Below are positions 7,527-14,737 of a stretch of 22,151 nucleotides of DNA, one piece after another. The notes under the pieces were generated by a model that worked only from the letters and a program-made list of their open reading frames with translations, was not told the DNA's origin and ran no database searches. The DNA comes from an uncultured Fretibacterium sp. (GTDB lineage: Bacteria; Synergistota; Synergistia; Synergistales; Aminobacteriaceae). The translations under genes were made by a program, and so were the position numbers. Where the stretch lies: assembly GCA_937900285.1 (NCBI GenBank), contig CALCEM010000014.1:1-22151 (forward strand). Reading direction: 5' to 3'. Each line of letters starts with the position of its first letter. Position 1 is the first letter of the stretch.

Positions 7527-9029
7527 TTAATTTAACACGCTCTCCACAAATTTATCGAATGCAGCAAAACCTTTTTGGTCGCGCTTAAATACTCCGCTGT
7601 CAGTTAAAACCCTCGCGAAAACGTGCCCGACTTCATTGCGTAACATCGTGCGGATCATATCGGTGCCAGTTAAATTTTTATATTTGATTCTTAATTCTTT
7701 ATACCATTTTTGATGCGCCTCAAGTTCTTCCGGTAATTCTTCAGCTTCAGCGGCCCATAATTTGGCAATTTCCTCAAGAGATTTTTTCAGGCGGGCAGGT
7801 AAAACTGCAAGTCCCATGACTTCGATTAATCCGATATTTTCCTTTTTAATGTGATGTACGTCAGCATGAGGGTGAAATATTCCGAGCGGATGTTCTTCGC
7901 TTACTCTGTTGTTGCGTAAAACGAGATCGAGTTCAAAATTTTTGTCCCAACGTCTAGCAATCGGAGTAATAGTATTATGCGGTTCACCGTCAGAATATGC
8001 TAAAACGTTCACGCTCTCGTCCGTCCATTCGCGCCAGGCATCAAGAATTTTACAAGCATAATCCGTCAAAATTTCCGGGTCAGTTGAATTTAATCTCAAT
8101 GCAGACATGGGCCATTTAATTCTGCCTATCGTTAAATCTGTTTCGTGATCTTTAATTTTATAAGTCTTTTCGATTTTCGCGTAATTCATCGCAAAAGCAT
8201 AACGCCCGCCCTGATAATGATCATGCGACAAAATAGAACCTCCGACGATCGGCAAATCTGCATTTGATCCCAAAAAATAATGCGGAAACTTTTCAACGAA
8301 AGCAAATAAATTCTCAAATGTATCGCGGTTTATTAACATTGGGACGTGATTTTTATCAAGCACAATACAATGCTCATTATAATAACTGTACGGAGAATAT
8401 TGAAAAAACCATTTACGCCCCCTTAAATCTACCGGGATCAATCTTATATTTTGTCTTGCTGGGTGGCCGTGATGTCCAAAAAATCCTTCATTCTCGCGAC
8501 ATAATAAACATTTTGGGTAACCTGTTGACGGTGCGTTTTTAGCCTTTGCAATATCGCGCGGATCTTTTTCTGGCTTCGATAAATTTATTGTTACATCGAG
8601 GTCGCCATATTCTGTTTCAGTTTTCCAGCAAATATTTTTTGCGGTGCGTTCCGAGCGTATATAATTCGAAGCTATACCTAAATTATAAAAATAATCTGTT
8701 GCTTCGACCGGAGATTTTTTATATAACTCGTTAAATTTTGAAATTACATCTGAAGGTCTAGGAGTTAAAACGCCCATTAATCTGGTGTCAAGTAAATCGC
8801 GTTCAAGTTCTGTATTTTCAATTAAATTTTTTTCCGCAACATAATCCAAAATATTACTTAAAATTTTGTCCGGCGACATTCCAAACTCAGTATTAATATT
8901 TTCCGGTTCAAATTCATGTACACCGAGTTCACCAATTAAAGAATTAGCGGCCCAAAAAAAATCTTTATCAGTGATTAATTCATGTTCGAGCGCAAATTTC
9001 AATAAATTATTTAATTCGTGATTGAGCAT
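7527..9029 (-). CDS. galT: UDP-glucose--hexose-1-phosphate uridylyltransferase (type 2 GalT)
   Basis: This 500-residue cytoplasmic enzyme of the Leloir pathway transfers UMP from UDP-glucose to galactose-1-phosphate. Its length and the N-terminal helical region mark the long type found in Firmicutes-like bacteria, rather than the roughly 350-residue E. coli type. Visible motifs are a cysteine pair CLLC (about 174-177), GFFGHHGHPARQN, PYSYYNEHCIVL and the active-site region GGSILSHDHYQGG (about 264-276) with its histidines. A second histidine cluster, FHPHADVHHIKKENIG, lies in the C-terminal domain. AAGGAGG stands about 12 bases upstream of the ATG. It forms an operon with the mutarotase-like gene, and the promoter is probably in the short gap 9030-9080. 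Confidence 0.93.
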   Translation of the reverse strand: MLNHELNNLLKFALEHELITDKDFFWAANSLIGELGVHEFEPENINTEFGMSPDKILSNILDYVAEKNLIENTELERDLLDTRLMGVLTPRPSDVISKFNELYKKSPVEATDYFYNLGIASNYIRSERTAKNICWKTETEYGDLDVTINLSKPEKDPRDIAKAKNAPSTGYPKCLLCRENEGFFGHHGHPARQNIRLIPVDLRGRKWFFQYSPYSYYNEHCIVLDKNHVPMLINRDTFENLFAFVEKFPHYFLGSNADLPIVGGSILSHDHYQGGRYAFAMNYAKIEKTYKIKDHETDLTIGRIKWPMSALRLNSTDPEILTDYACKILDAWREWTDESVNVLAYSDGEPHNTITPIARRWDKNFELDLVLRNNRVSEEHPLGIFHPHADVHHIKKENIGLIEVMGLAVLPARLKKSLEEIAKLWAAEAEELPEELEAHQKWYKELRIKYKNLTGTDMIRTMLRNEVGHVFARVLTDSGVFKRDQKGFAAFDKFVESVLN

Positions 9030-9080
9030 TTAAAAAATTTTCCTCCTTCTTTTGTGTTTATGTTTAGTGTTAAGTTTAAA

Positions 9081-9704
9081 TTATTTCCAGTCAAGTTTTA
9101 ACGATAATATAGCCCAAGTATTTTTTTTATTATATCTGTGCGGTTTTGCGGTTGCGTGAAAAGTTGCCGGTCTGTCAGATTTATTTTTTAAATTATAAAT
9201 TTCTCCGGTCATAGTAATAATATTTCCGGATTTTTTAACGTTCTTAACTTCTGCGTAATATGGAGCGTCTTCATCTTCAGGTTTATCAAAATGATAATTT
9301 TCACCGTCAAAATAAATTTCCGGGCTTGAATTCGTGATACTTTTATTTTTGATGTCCATATCAAAATATTTTTTGACCGAAGCGGCGACAGCTTTACCGG
9401 AAATAATATAAGGCCCGTACTCGCAATTTTGGTCTTTGCATTTTTTTATAGTAGATTTTTGATTATTGATGAAGTTATGAACGATTCCGAAGCGTATTAA
9501 TTCGCTGACGTTTACCGGGTTTCCCAAGTGTAAAATATCTTCATCGCCGTCTAAATTTATATCAAAGTCATATAAACCTGTTTCGGTGAAGTTGCTTAAA
9601 AAAATTCCCATCCTGTAAATTTCAGACTAAGCAGCATAAGATGCAGATGAACTTAAAAGAATTAAATATATTAAAAGCGTTGCAACAAAAAATTTTTTGA
9701 ACAT
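9081..9704 (-). pseudogene. secreted protein of unknown function, signal peptide cut off by an in-frame TAG
   Basis: The frame beginning with ATG at 9704 encodes a clear Sec signal peptide (MFKKFF, a hydrophobic core, then SSSASYAA) of 25 residues, then TAG (9627-9629), then continues in the same frame for 182 residues to TAA at 9081. The signal-peptide ATG has an AAGGGG site about 13 bases upstream. The later ATG at 9611 has no proper ribosome site, so 9704 is the ancestral start. The body contains an acidic, calcium-site-like DINLDGDED and two cysteines (KKCKDQNCEYG); I do not recognise a family. A single CAG to TAG change would explain the break, because A-Q-S after AxA suits a cleavage site. 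Readthrough or a sequencing error are alternatives. If only the 9611 start is used, the 176-residue product stays in the cytoplasm. Confidence 0.7.
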
Positions 9705-9781
9705 AATTAAATTAAAACCCCTTTATAAAATTATTATAGAATTATATTAAATTAAATATTATTCAGGAGGTAAAAAATTAG
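9705..9781. promoter_or_regulatory. divergent promoter region between the secreted-protein gene and metN
   Basis: 77 bases, almost pure A/T, separate two divergent starts and must hold both promoters unless transcription begins elsewhere. TATAGAAT and TATATTAA look like possible -10 elements but no -35 stands out. AGGAGG at 9765-9770 is the metN ribosome site. There is no room for a SAM riboswitch. Confidence 0.4.
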
Positions 9782-10819
9782 TTGATTGAACTCGAACATA
9801 TTATAAAAAATTTTCAGGCTGATACAAATAAAAATATTTCTATTCATGCCGTTAATGATGTCTCGTTAAAAATTAATGACGGTGAAATTTTTGGGATTAT
9901 TGGATTTTCCGGTGCCGGTAAATCAACACTCGTAAGATGTATAAATTTATTGGAGCGTCCTGATTCAGGTTCAGTAAAAATTGACGGTGTCGAAATAACA
10001 AAATTAAAACCGAGAGATTTATATAAAGCACGCCGAAAAATTGGCATGATCTTCCAGCAGTTTAATTTAATGCCTTCACGCACTGTATTTCAAAATGTCG
10101 CGTATCCTTTGACGAATTTAAGCAAAGATGAAATTAAAAATAAAGTTCGCGAACTATTATCGCTGGTCGAAATTTCAGAAAAGGAAAATAATTATCCTTC
10201 AGAATTATCCGGCGGCCAAAAACAACGCGTCGCAATCGCTAGAGCTTTAGCCAATGACCCAACGATTTTATTATGCGATGAAGCCACCAGCGCGCTCGAC
10301 CCTCAAACTACCGGAGCAATTTTGCAATTATTGAAGGACCTCAACAAAAAATTAAATTTAACGATAGTCGTCATTACTCACGAGATGGAAGTTGTAAAAA
10401 ATATTTGCCGAAAAGCTGCCGTTATGGATCATGGCCGAATTATTGAAACTGGTGATGTATTTTCAATATTTTCAAACCCAAAACACGAAGTAACAAAAAA
10501 TTTTGTGCGGACGACTTCCAATTTATCGAAGCTTGAAATTTTGTTGCGCGAAAATTCTCCGATGGTCAAATTAAATCCCGGTGAAGTTTTAGCGAGATTA
10601 ATTTATATTTATGCGGAAGTTTCAGAGCCTTTAATCTCGTCAATGTCGCGCGAGTTTAATCTGGAAATAAATATTATTTTGGCTGATGTTGAAATTGTTT
10701 CCGGCATAATGATCGGCGGAACTGTCGTAATTTTTAAAGGTGACCGCGAAAATATTTTAAAGGCGTTTGAATATTTGAAGGCCAGAAATGTAAATGTTGA
10801 GGTGATAAAAGGATGTTAA
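9782..10819 (+). CDS. metN: methionine ABC transporter ATP-binding protein
   Basis: This 345-residue ATPase drives the MetNIQ importer at the cytoplasmic face of the inner membrane. Motifs in order are Walker A GFSGAGKST (41-49), the Q-loop IFQQFNL (90-96), signature LSGGQ (142-146), Walker B ILLCDEATS (162-170) and the switch histidine H200. A C-terminal NIL (ACT-like) domain from about 265 binds methionine and causes trans-inhibition in characterised homologues. The start is TTG at 9782, supported by AGGAGG 11 bases upstream. It overlaps metI by seven bases. The complete set metN, metI and metQ makes the methionine assignment firm, although D-methionine and other derivatives are also carried by this family. 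Confidence 0.95.
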   Translation: MIELEHIIKNFQADTNKNISIHAVNDVSLKINDGEIFGIIGFSGAGKSTLVRCINLLERPDSGSVKIDGVEITKLKPRDLYKARRKIGMIFQQFNLMPSRTVFQNVAYPLTNLSKDEIKNKVRELLSLVEISEKENNYPSELSGGQKQRVAIARALANDPTILLCDEATSALDPQTTGAILQLLKDLNKKLNLTIVVITHEMEVVKNICRKAAVMDHGRIIETGDVFSIFSNPKHEVTKNFVRTTSNLSKLEILLRENSPMVKLNPGEVLARLIYIYAEVSEPLISSMSREFNLEINIILADVEIVSGIMIGGTVVIFKGDRENILKAFEYLKARNVNVEVIKGC

Positions 10820-11484
10820 ATGAAATTTTCCCGAATTTAATTAAACGTATGCCGGAATTTTGGAAGGCAGCCGGCGACACTTTATTAATGGAAGCATGGT
10901 CCGGATCAATATGTTTTGTAATAGGTTTGATACTCGGAATAATTTTAACTGTTACGAAGCCCGGCGGAATTATGGAAAATCGTCCGGTGTATCAAGTTTT
11001 GGACAAAATTGTAAATTTATTTAGATCGATTCCTTTTATAATTTTGCTGACAGCTTTAATGCCCTTATCGCGTTTAATAATGGGGACTGCGATTTATGTT
11101 CGCGGAGTAATTGTGCCTTTAGTTTTTGGTGCGACTCCATTTTTTGCGCGTCAAGTTGAGAGTGCGTTAGCTCAAACGGATCACGGATTAATTGAGGCAG
11201 CTTTATCGATGGGGTCTAGTCCATTAGAAGTAATTTTCAGAGTATATCTGCGTGAGAGCATTGCGCCAATAACAAGAGCGACAACTATAACGGCAATAAG
11301 TTTATTAAGTTTAACGGCGATGGCTGGAGCTGTAGGAGCTGGGGGGCTTGGAGATTTTGCAATACGTTACGGCCATGACAGAAATATGATCGATATAACT
11401 TGGGTTACGGTTATAGTTTTGGTTGTTGCTGTCAGTGCTGTTCAATGGTTCGGGGATTTTGTAGCACGGAAGAACACGCATTAA
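10813..11484 (+). CDS. metI: methionine ABC transporter permease
   Basis: This 223-residue inner-membrane protein has about five hydrophobic helices, the usual number for MetI. The cytoplasmic coupling loop that docks on MetN is EAALSMGSSPLEVIFRVYLRE (about 136-156). SIPFIILLTALMP near 72-84 and the C-terminal MAGAVGAGGLGDFAIRYG (about 172-189) are typical. The ATG overlaps the end of metN by seven bases, so translation is coupled. A run of ten adenines (11483-11492) follows the stop. Family assignment is secure from sequence and context. Confidence 0.95.
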   Translation: MLNEIFPNLIKRMPEFWKAAGDTLLMEAWSGSICFVIGLILGIILTVTKPGGIMENRPVYQVLDKIVNLFRSIPFIILLTALMPLSRLIMGTAIYVRGVIVPLVFGATPFFARQVESALAQTDHGLIEAALSMGSSPLEVIFRVYLRESIAPITRATTITAISLLSLTAMAGAVGAGGLGDFAIRYGHDRNMIDITWVTVIVLVVAVSAVQWFGDFVARKNTH

Positions 11485-11513
11485 AAAAAAAATTTTTGAG
11501 GAGTAAATTTAAA

Positions 11514-12140
11514 ATGAGTTTTTTGCGCAAATTTTTTAAACGTAAACCGGACGCAATTTTAAATAAAATGGTGGCTCGCGGCTTAAATTTTGGACATGAT
11601 CAAATTTCAAACTGGGGATTAACGTATCTCGATAAGCAAAATATAAAAGCTAGTAATATTTTAGATGCAGGATGCGGAGGCGGTCAAAATATTTCATCGA
11701 TGCTGCTCAAATATCCTGAAGCAAAAATAACGGGTGTTGATTATTCTGCGTTATCAGTTGCGGATGCTATAAGATTCAACAGTGATGAAATAGCTTCGGG
11801 GCGGTGCAAAATTTTAGAGGGCAATATAATGAGCTTAAAATTTTTTGATGGAAATATATTTGATTTAGTGACGGCATTTGAGACAATATTTTACTGGCCT
11901 GAACTTGAAAAATGTTTTTCTGAAATTTATAGAATTTTGGTGCCCGATGGAAATTTTATGATTGTGAACAGATGTGATGACGCTGAGGCAGTTGGCTTAA
12001 GATTTGCGAGGATTAACGAAGTTATGAAAGTTTACACGCTTCCGGAAATTGAGAGCGCGTTAAAGGGAGCGGGCTTCAAAAATATAAATATAAATCGTCA
12101 TAATTATTTGCGTTGGGTTTGTATGTTTGCAAAAAAATAA
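11514..12140 (+). CDS. class I SAM-dependent methyltransferase in the methionine-import operon
   Basis: This 208-residue cytoplasmic protein has the Rossmann SAM-binding motif ILDAGCGGG (49-57) and the acidic residue of motif II in GVDYS (D76). DLVTAFETIFYWPE and LVPDGNFMIVNR follow as motifs IV and V of the small-molecule methyltransferase type. The substrate is unknown. The ATG at 11514 is chosen because GAGGAG lies 10 bases upstream; an upstream extension in this frame would overlap metI by 85 bases and translates into an implausible cysteine-rich stretch. It lies 29 bases after metI and before metQ, which splits the usual metNIQ order. Consuming SAM, made from methionine, gives a possible functional link, but this is inference. 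A decayed copy of its 3' end follows. Confidence 0.87.
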   Translation: MSFLRKFFKRKPDAILNKMVARGLNFGHDQISNWGLTYLDKQNIKASNILDAGCGGGQNISSMLLKYPEAKITGVDYSALSVADAIRFNSDEIASGRCKILEGNIMSLKFFDGNIFDLVTAFETIFYWPELEKCFSEIYRILVPDGNFMIVNRCDDAEAVGLRFARINEVMKVYTLPEIESALKGAGFKNININRHNYLRWVCMFAKK

Positions 12141-12242
12141 ATACTGCATGATCCCGGAAATTGAGGGCGCGTTAAGAAATAGAAATGCAGGCTTAAAAAA
12201 TATAATTGGTAATCGTTATTTTATATGTTCGTAAAAAAATAA
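12033..12242 (+). repeat. tandem degenerate duplication of the methyltransferase gene 3' end
   Basis: The last ~108 bases of the methyltransferase gene (about 12033-12140) reappear in decayed form at about 12144-12242. The best-kept block is 22 bases with one mismatch (12042-12063 and 12154-12175, CCGGAAATTGAG onward). Further matches follow (GGCTT.AAAAATATAA, AATCGT, TATGTT, AAAAAAATAAAT) with small insertions and deletions. The remnant still reads PEIEGAL and GLKNI, against PEIESAL and GFKNI in the gene. It lies immediately upstream of the metQ ribosome site. Confidence 0.8.
12144..12242 (+). pseudogene. methyltransferase 3'-end remnant
   Basis: Second, decayed copy of the C-terminal coding end of the upstream methyltransferase gene. 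It has no start codon, carries an indel that moves its stop, and keeps about 27 recognisable codons. It is either the relic of a second methyltransferase gene or of a short tandem duplication. Confidence 0.7.
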
Positions 12243-12299
12243 ATGGTGCTAGAATACGCGAAATTTTTTAAATCAAGTTTAGGAGGAAATTTATTAATA

Positions 12300-13124
12300 A
12301 TGCGTAAAATTTTATTGAGTGCTTTATTAATTTTAGTTTTAGCGTTTAGTGCTTCAGCTGATGTGACGATCAGGCTCGGAGTTACCGGGAGTGTTTATGA
12401 TGAGTTATGGGCACCGGCAAAAAATTTATTGAAGTCTGAAGGGATTAATTTAGAAGTTATTCAATTTACGGATTATGTTACGCCGAATCGTGCATTAAAT
12501 GATGGTGATATTGATTTAAACGGTTTTCAGCATCAAATTTATTTTAAAGATGAACTCGAAAGCAGAGGCTATAAATTAACTAATATTGCAAACACTTTTG
12601 TAGTGCCGTTAAATTTATATTCACGCAAAATTAAAACCCTCGATGAAATTAAAGATGGTGACGTTATAGCAATTCCGAACGATCCAACTAACGGCGGACG
12701 CGCAATAAAAGTTTTAGCGACTTCAGGATTAATAAAATTACGTGATGGAGCAGGCTTCAATCCGACAAAAGATGATATAGAAACTTACAATAAAAAAATT
12801 GAAATTCAGGAATTAGCAGCCAACGTAATACCGGCAGCATTACCCGATGTTACAGCCGGAGTAATTAACGATACATATGCGCTTGATAATGGATTAAAAG
12901 CGAGTGATGCAGTATTTGCCGATCAAGCTCGTGAGCATGAATACTGGAATTTATTGGCAGCTCGCACGAGTGATTTAAACGATCCTGCGAAGGTTGAAGT
13001 ATTCGATAAAATTATAAAGGCGTTGCACAGTCCGGAGAGCAGAAAAGTATTTGAAGAATTATACGGAGGATTTTTCAGGCCGGTAGGATGGGACGAGGAT
13101 TTATTAGCGCCGTTCAGAAAATAA
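12300..13124 (+). CDS. metQ: methionine-binding periplasmic protein
   Basis: This 274-residue substrate-binding protein of the NlpA/MetQ family delivers methionine to MetNI. A Sec signal peptide (MRKILLS, hydrophobic core, LAFSASA) is followed by DVTIRLGVTG, then FTDYVTPNRAL, DIDLNGFQHQIYF and AIPNDPTNGGRAI, all typical of MetQ. The signal peptide has no cysteine lipobox, whereas most MetQ proteins are lipoproteins. This one should be soluble in a periplasm, which suggests a diderm cell. ATG 12300 is chosen over the in-frame ATG at 12243 because AGGAGG (12281-12286) precedes it and the signal peptide begins there. It is separated from metNI by the methyltransferase gene and the remnant, and followed by a strong terminator. 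Confidence 0.93.
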   Translation: MRKILLSALLILVLAFSASADVTIRLGVTGSVYDELWAPAKNLLKSEGINLEVIQFTDYVTPNRALNDGDIDLNGFQHQIYFKDELESRGYKLTNIANTFVVPLNLYSRKIKTLDEIKDGDVIAIPNDPTNGGRAIKVLATSGLIKLRDGAGFNPTKDDIETYNKKIEIQELAANVIPAALPDVTAGVINDTYALDNGLKASDAVFADQAREHEYWNLLAARTSDLNDPAKVEVFDKIIKALHSPESRKVFEELYGGFFRPVGWDEDLLAPFRK

Positions 13125-13155
13125 AATAAAATTTGACAGGACATTTTTAATTTAA

Positions 13156-13199
13156 ATTCCCGTGACTAAAAATTTTAAGAGTTGCGGGGATATTTTTTT
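13156..13199 (+). terminator. rho-independent terminator of the met operon
   Basis: ATTCCCGTGAC (13156-13166) pairs with GTTGCGGGGAT (13181-13191) over 11 positions including three G-U pairs. The loop is 14 bases and a T-tract runs to 13199. The hairpin covers the TTG at 13182, so that codon is unlikely to start the next gene. Confidence 0.8.
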
Positions 13200-13217
13200 G
13201 TAATTATAATTTCGCTC

Positions 13218-13916
13218 ATGAAAAAATTTCGGAAAATATCTCACAGAATAATTTTAATATTTATCGTTGCGTTTATATATCTCGAATGGGGAATAATTTC
13301 GGACGAGCGCGCAAAATTTGGAATAGCCTGCGGAAATCCATTTGTGAAAGAGATCGCTTTAACGTTTGATGATGGTCCGCGTGAGAATGGAATGTACGAA
13401 TTAATAAACGTGCTGGAAAAATTTAACGTGAAGGCGACGTTTTTTTTAGTTGGGAAATTTGCGGAGCGTTACAGCGAAATAACTTTAAAAATAAATTCTT
13501 CCGGCCATGAAATAGCAAATCACACGTATACGCATCCGAAATTATTTAAATTATGGGTTGAAAAAATTATACGGGAGGCGGAACGCTGCGATGAAGTTTT
13601 AAATAATTTGGGAATAATTCGCACGAGATTTTTAAGACCGCCCGGCGGGAAATTTGGTTTAAAAATATTTAACGCGATGCGCCGGTATAATTTAAAATTG
13701 GGACTCTGGAATATAAATACAGCTGATTACACTGGACGGCCTGCGAATGAAATTATAAATTTAGTTGTGAAGAGTGCACGACCCGGCGCAATAATTTTAA
13801 TGCATTCCGGCGTAAAAAATACTGTTGAAGCATTACCCGAAATTATTGAGAATTTGAAATCTCGCGGATATAATTTTGTGAGAATTTCGGATTTATATAA
13901 CGAAGGAAAAATTTAA
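13218..13916 (+). CDS. membrane-anchored NodB-domain polysaccharide deacetylase
   Basis: This 232-residue protein has an N-terminal membrane segment (about 10-28) followed by a NodB homology domain. Motifs are TFDDGP (D51, D52), HTYTH (H102, H106, metal ligands), RPPGG (140-144), a tryptophan at 164 and LMHSG (H196). The set of catalytic and metal residues is complete, so it should be an active metal-dependent N-deacetylase or deformylase facing the periplasm or cell surface. Substrates in the family include peptidoglycan, chitin-like sugars and, in ArnD, a polyprenyl-linked formamido sugar. The following two genes handle polyprenyl-linked sugar, which favours the last kind of substrate, as an inference. 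The ATG at 13218 is preferred over TTG 13182, which lies inside a terminator, although no strong ribosome site precedes it. Confidence 0.88.
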   Translation: MKKFRKISHRIILIFIVAFIYLEWGIISDERAKFGIACGNPFVKEIALTFDDGPRENGMYELINVLEKFNVKATFFLVGKFAERYSEITLKINSSGHEIANHTYTHPKLFKLWVEKIIREAERCDEVLNNLGIIRTRFLRPPGGKFGLKIFNAMRRYNLKLGLWNINTADYTGRPANEIINLVVKSARPGAIILMHSGVKNTVEALPEIIENLKSRGYNFVRISDLYNEGKI

Positions 13917-13955
13917 ATTTAAAATAAAGATACGCATTTCGGAGGTTGAAAAATT

Positions 13956-14737
13956 TTGATTTCGCCAGATAATAATGGAAGAGGACTCAGGACTCAGGAC
14001 TCAGGACGAAAAACGAAAATGAAACACTTTATATAATTGTCCCAGCATATAACGAAGCGGAAAATATTAAAAATTTTATTGATGACTGGTATCCGGTAAT
14101 TGAAGCGCATAACTCTTCAGGAAAATCACGGCTTGTAATAATCGATGACGGGAGCAAAGATGAAACTTACAAAATTTTAAAGGACTCTGCTCAGGACAAA
14201 AATTTATTAATTCCAATCACCAAACAAAACAGCGGACACGGTTCAACAGTTTTATACGGTTATAAATATGCAATAGATAACGGAGCAGATTATATTTTTC
14301 AGACTGATTCTGACGGCCAGACGTTGCCAGAAGAATTTAAATTATTTTGGGACGAGCGCAAAAATTTTGACGCGATATTGGGTAAACGACCAAACAGACA
14401 GGACGGAATGTCAAGAAAATTTATTGAAAACGTTTTGAGATTGATTCTAAAAATAATTTTTGGTGTGAGCATTCCTGATGCAAATGCCCCGTTTAGATTG
14501 ATGAGCGCAGAAATTTTAAAAAAGTATTTGCCGATGATTCCGGAAAATTTTAACTTACCAAATGTGATTTTAACGACGTATTTTAAATATTTTGATGAAA
14601 AAATTAAATTTATTGGCATTACTTTCAGACCGAGACGAGCCGGGAAAAGTTTTGTAAATGTAAAAAGTATTATGAAAATTGGTTTTAAAGCTGTTAAAGA
14701 TTTTTACGTGATAAGGAGAAATTTAAATCATGTTTAA
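13956..14737 (+). CDS. DPM-like GT2 glycosyltransferase, out of frame through a heptamer repeat
   Basis: The conserved protein reads in one frame from 13976 to TAA at 14737: YIIVPAYNEAENI (the GT2 nucleotide-sugar strand), VIIDDGSKDET, TDSDGQTLPEEF (DxD metal site), DANAPFRLM and RPRRAGKSF, as in polyprenyl-phosphate hexose synthases. These join a sugar to undecaprenyl phosphate at the inner membrane. That frame has TAA at 13973-13975 and no canonical start before the conserved core. The candidate starts, TTG 13956 (GGAGG ten bases upstream) and ATG 13975, lie in the other two frames and end at 14036 and 14022. A GGACTCA tandem repeat lies between them and the core. One extra repeat unit brings the TTG in frame; one fewer brings the ATG in frame. 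The gene is OFF as written. An internal TTG at 14324 would give only the C-terminal half without the catalytic motifs. The next gene overlaps by eight bases. Confidence 0.82.
13983..14007 (+). repeat. heptanucleotide tandem repeat, GGACTCA x3 plus GGAC
   Basis: Three perfect copies of GGACTCA (13983-13989, 13990-13996, 13997-14003) are followed by GGAC. The unit is not a multiple of three, and the tract lies between the start codons and the first conserved residues of the GT2 gene. From memory, heptamers of this kind resemble short tandemly repeated repetitive sequences described in cyanobacteria; I could not check this. Confidence 0.97.

Noticed and set aside
8264..8734. Plus-strand open frames opposite galT
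   Set aside because: They are antisense shadows of a well-conserved gene with no ribosome sites or recognisable protein features.
9612..9781. SAM or methionine riboswitch before metN
   Set aside because: Only 77 noncoding bases are available and no helix set typical of a SAM riboswitch is visible.
11400..11513. Methyltransferase start upstream at 11400
   Set aside because: The extension overlaps metI, gives an implausible cysteine-rich peptide, and the ATG at 11514 has GAGGAG at good spacing.
12243..12299. metQ start at ATG 12243
   Set aside because: AGGAGG and the signal peptide both point to ATG 12300; the extra 19 residues would precede a signal peptide.
13182..13217. TTG 13182 as start of the NodB deacetylase
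   Set aside because: The codon lies inside the right arm of the met-operon terminator; ATG 13218 precedes a normal basic and hydrophobic N-terminus.
14324..14737. Separate 137-residue gene starting at TTG 14324
   Set aside because: It is the C-terminal half of the GT2 glycosyltransferase; the same frame continues upstream with VPAYNE and DxD motifs, and no ribosome site precedes the TTG.
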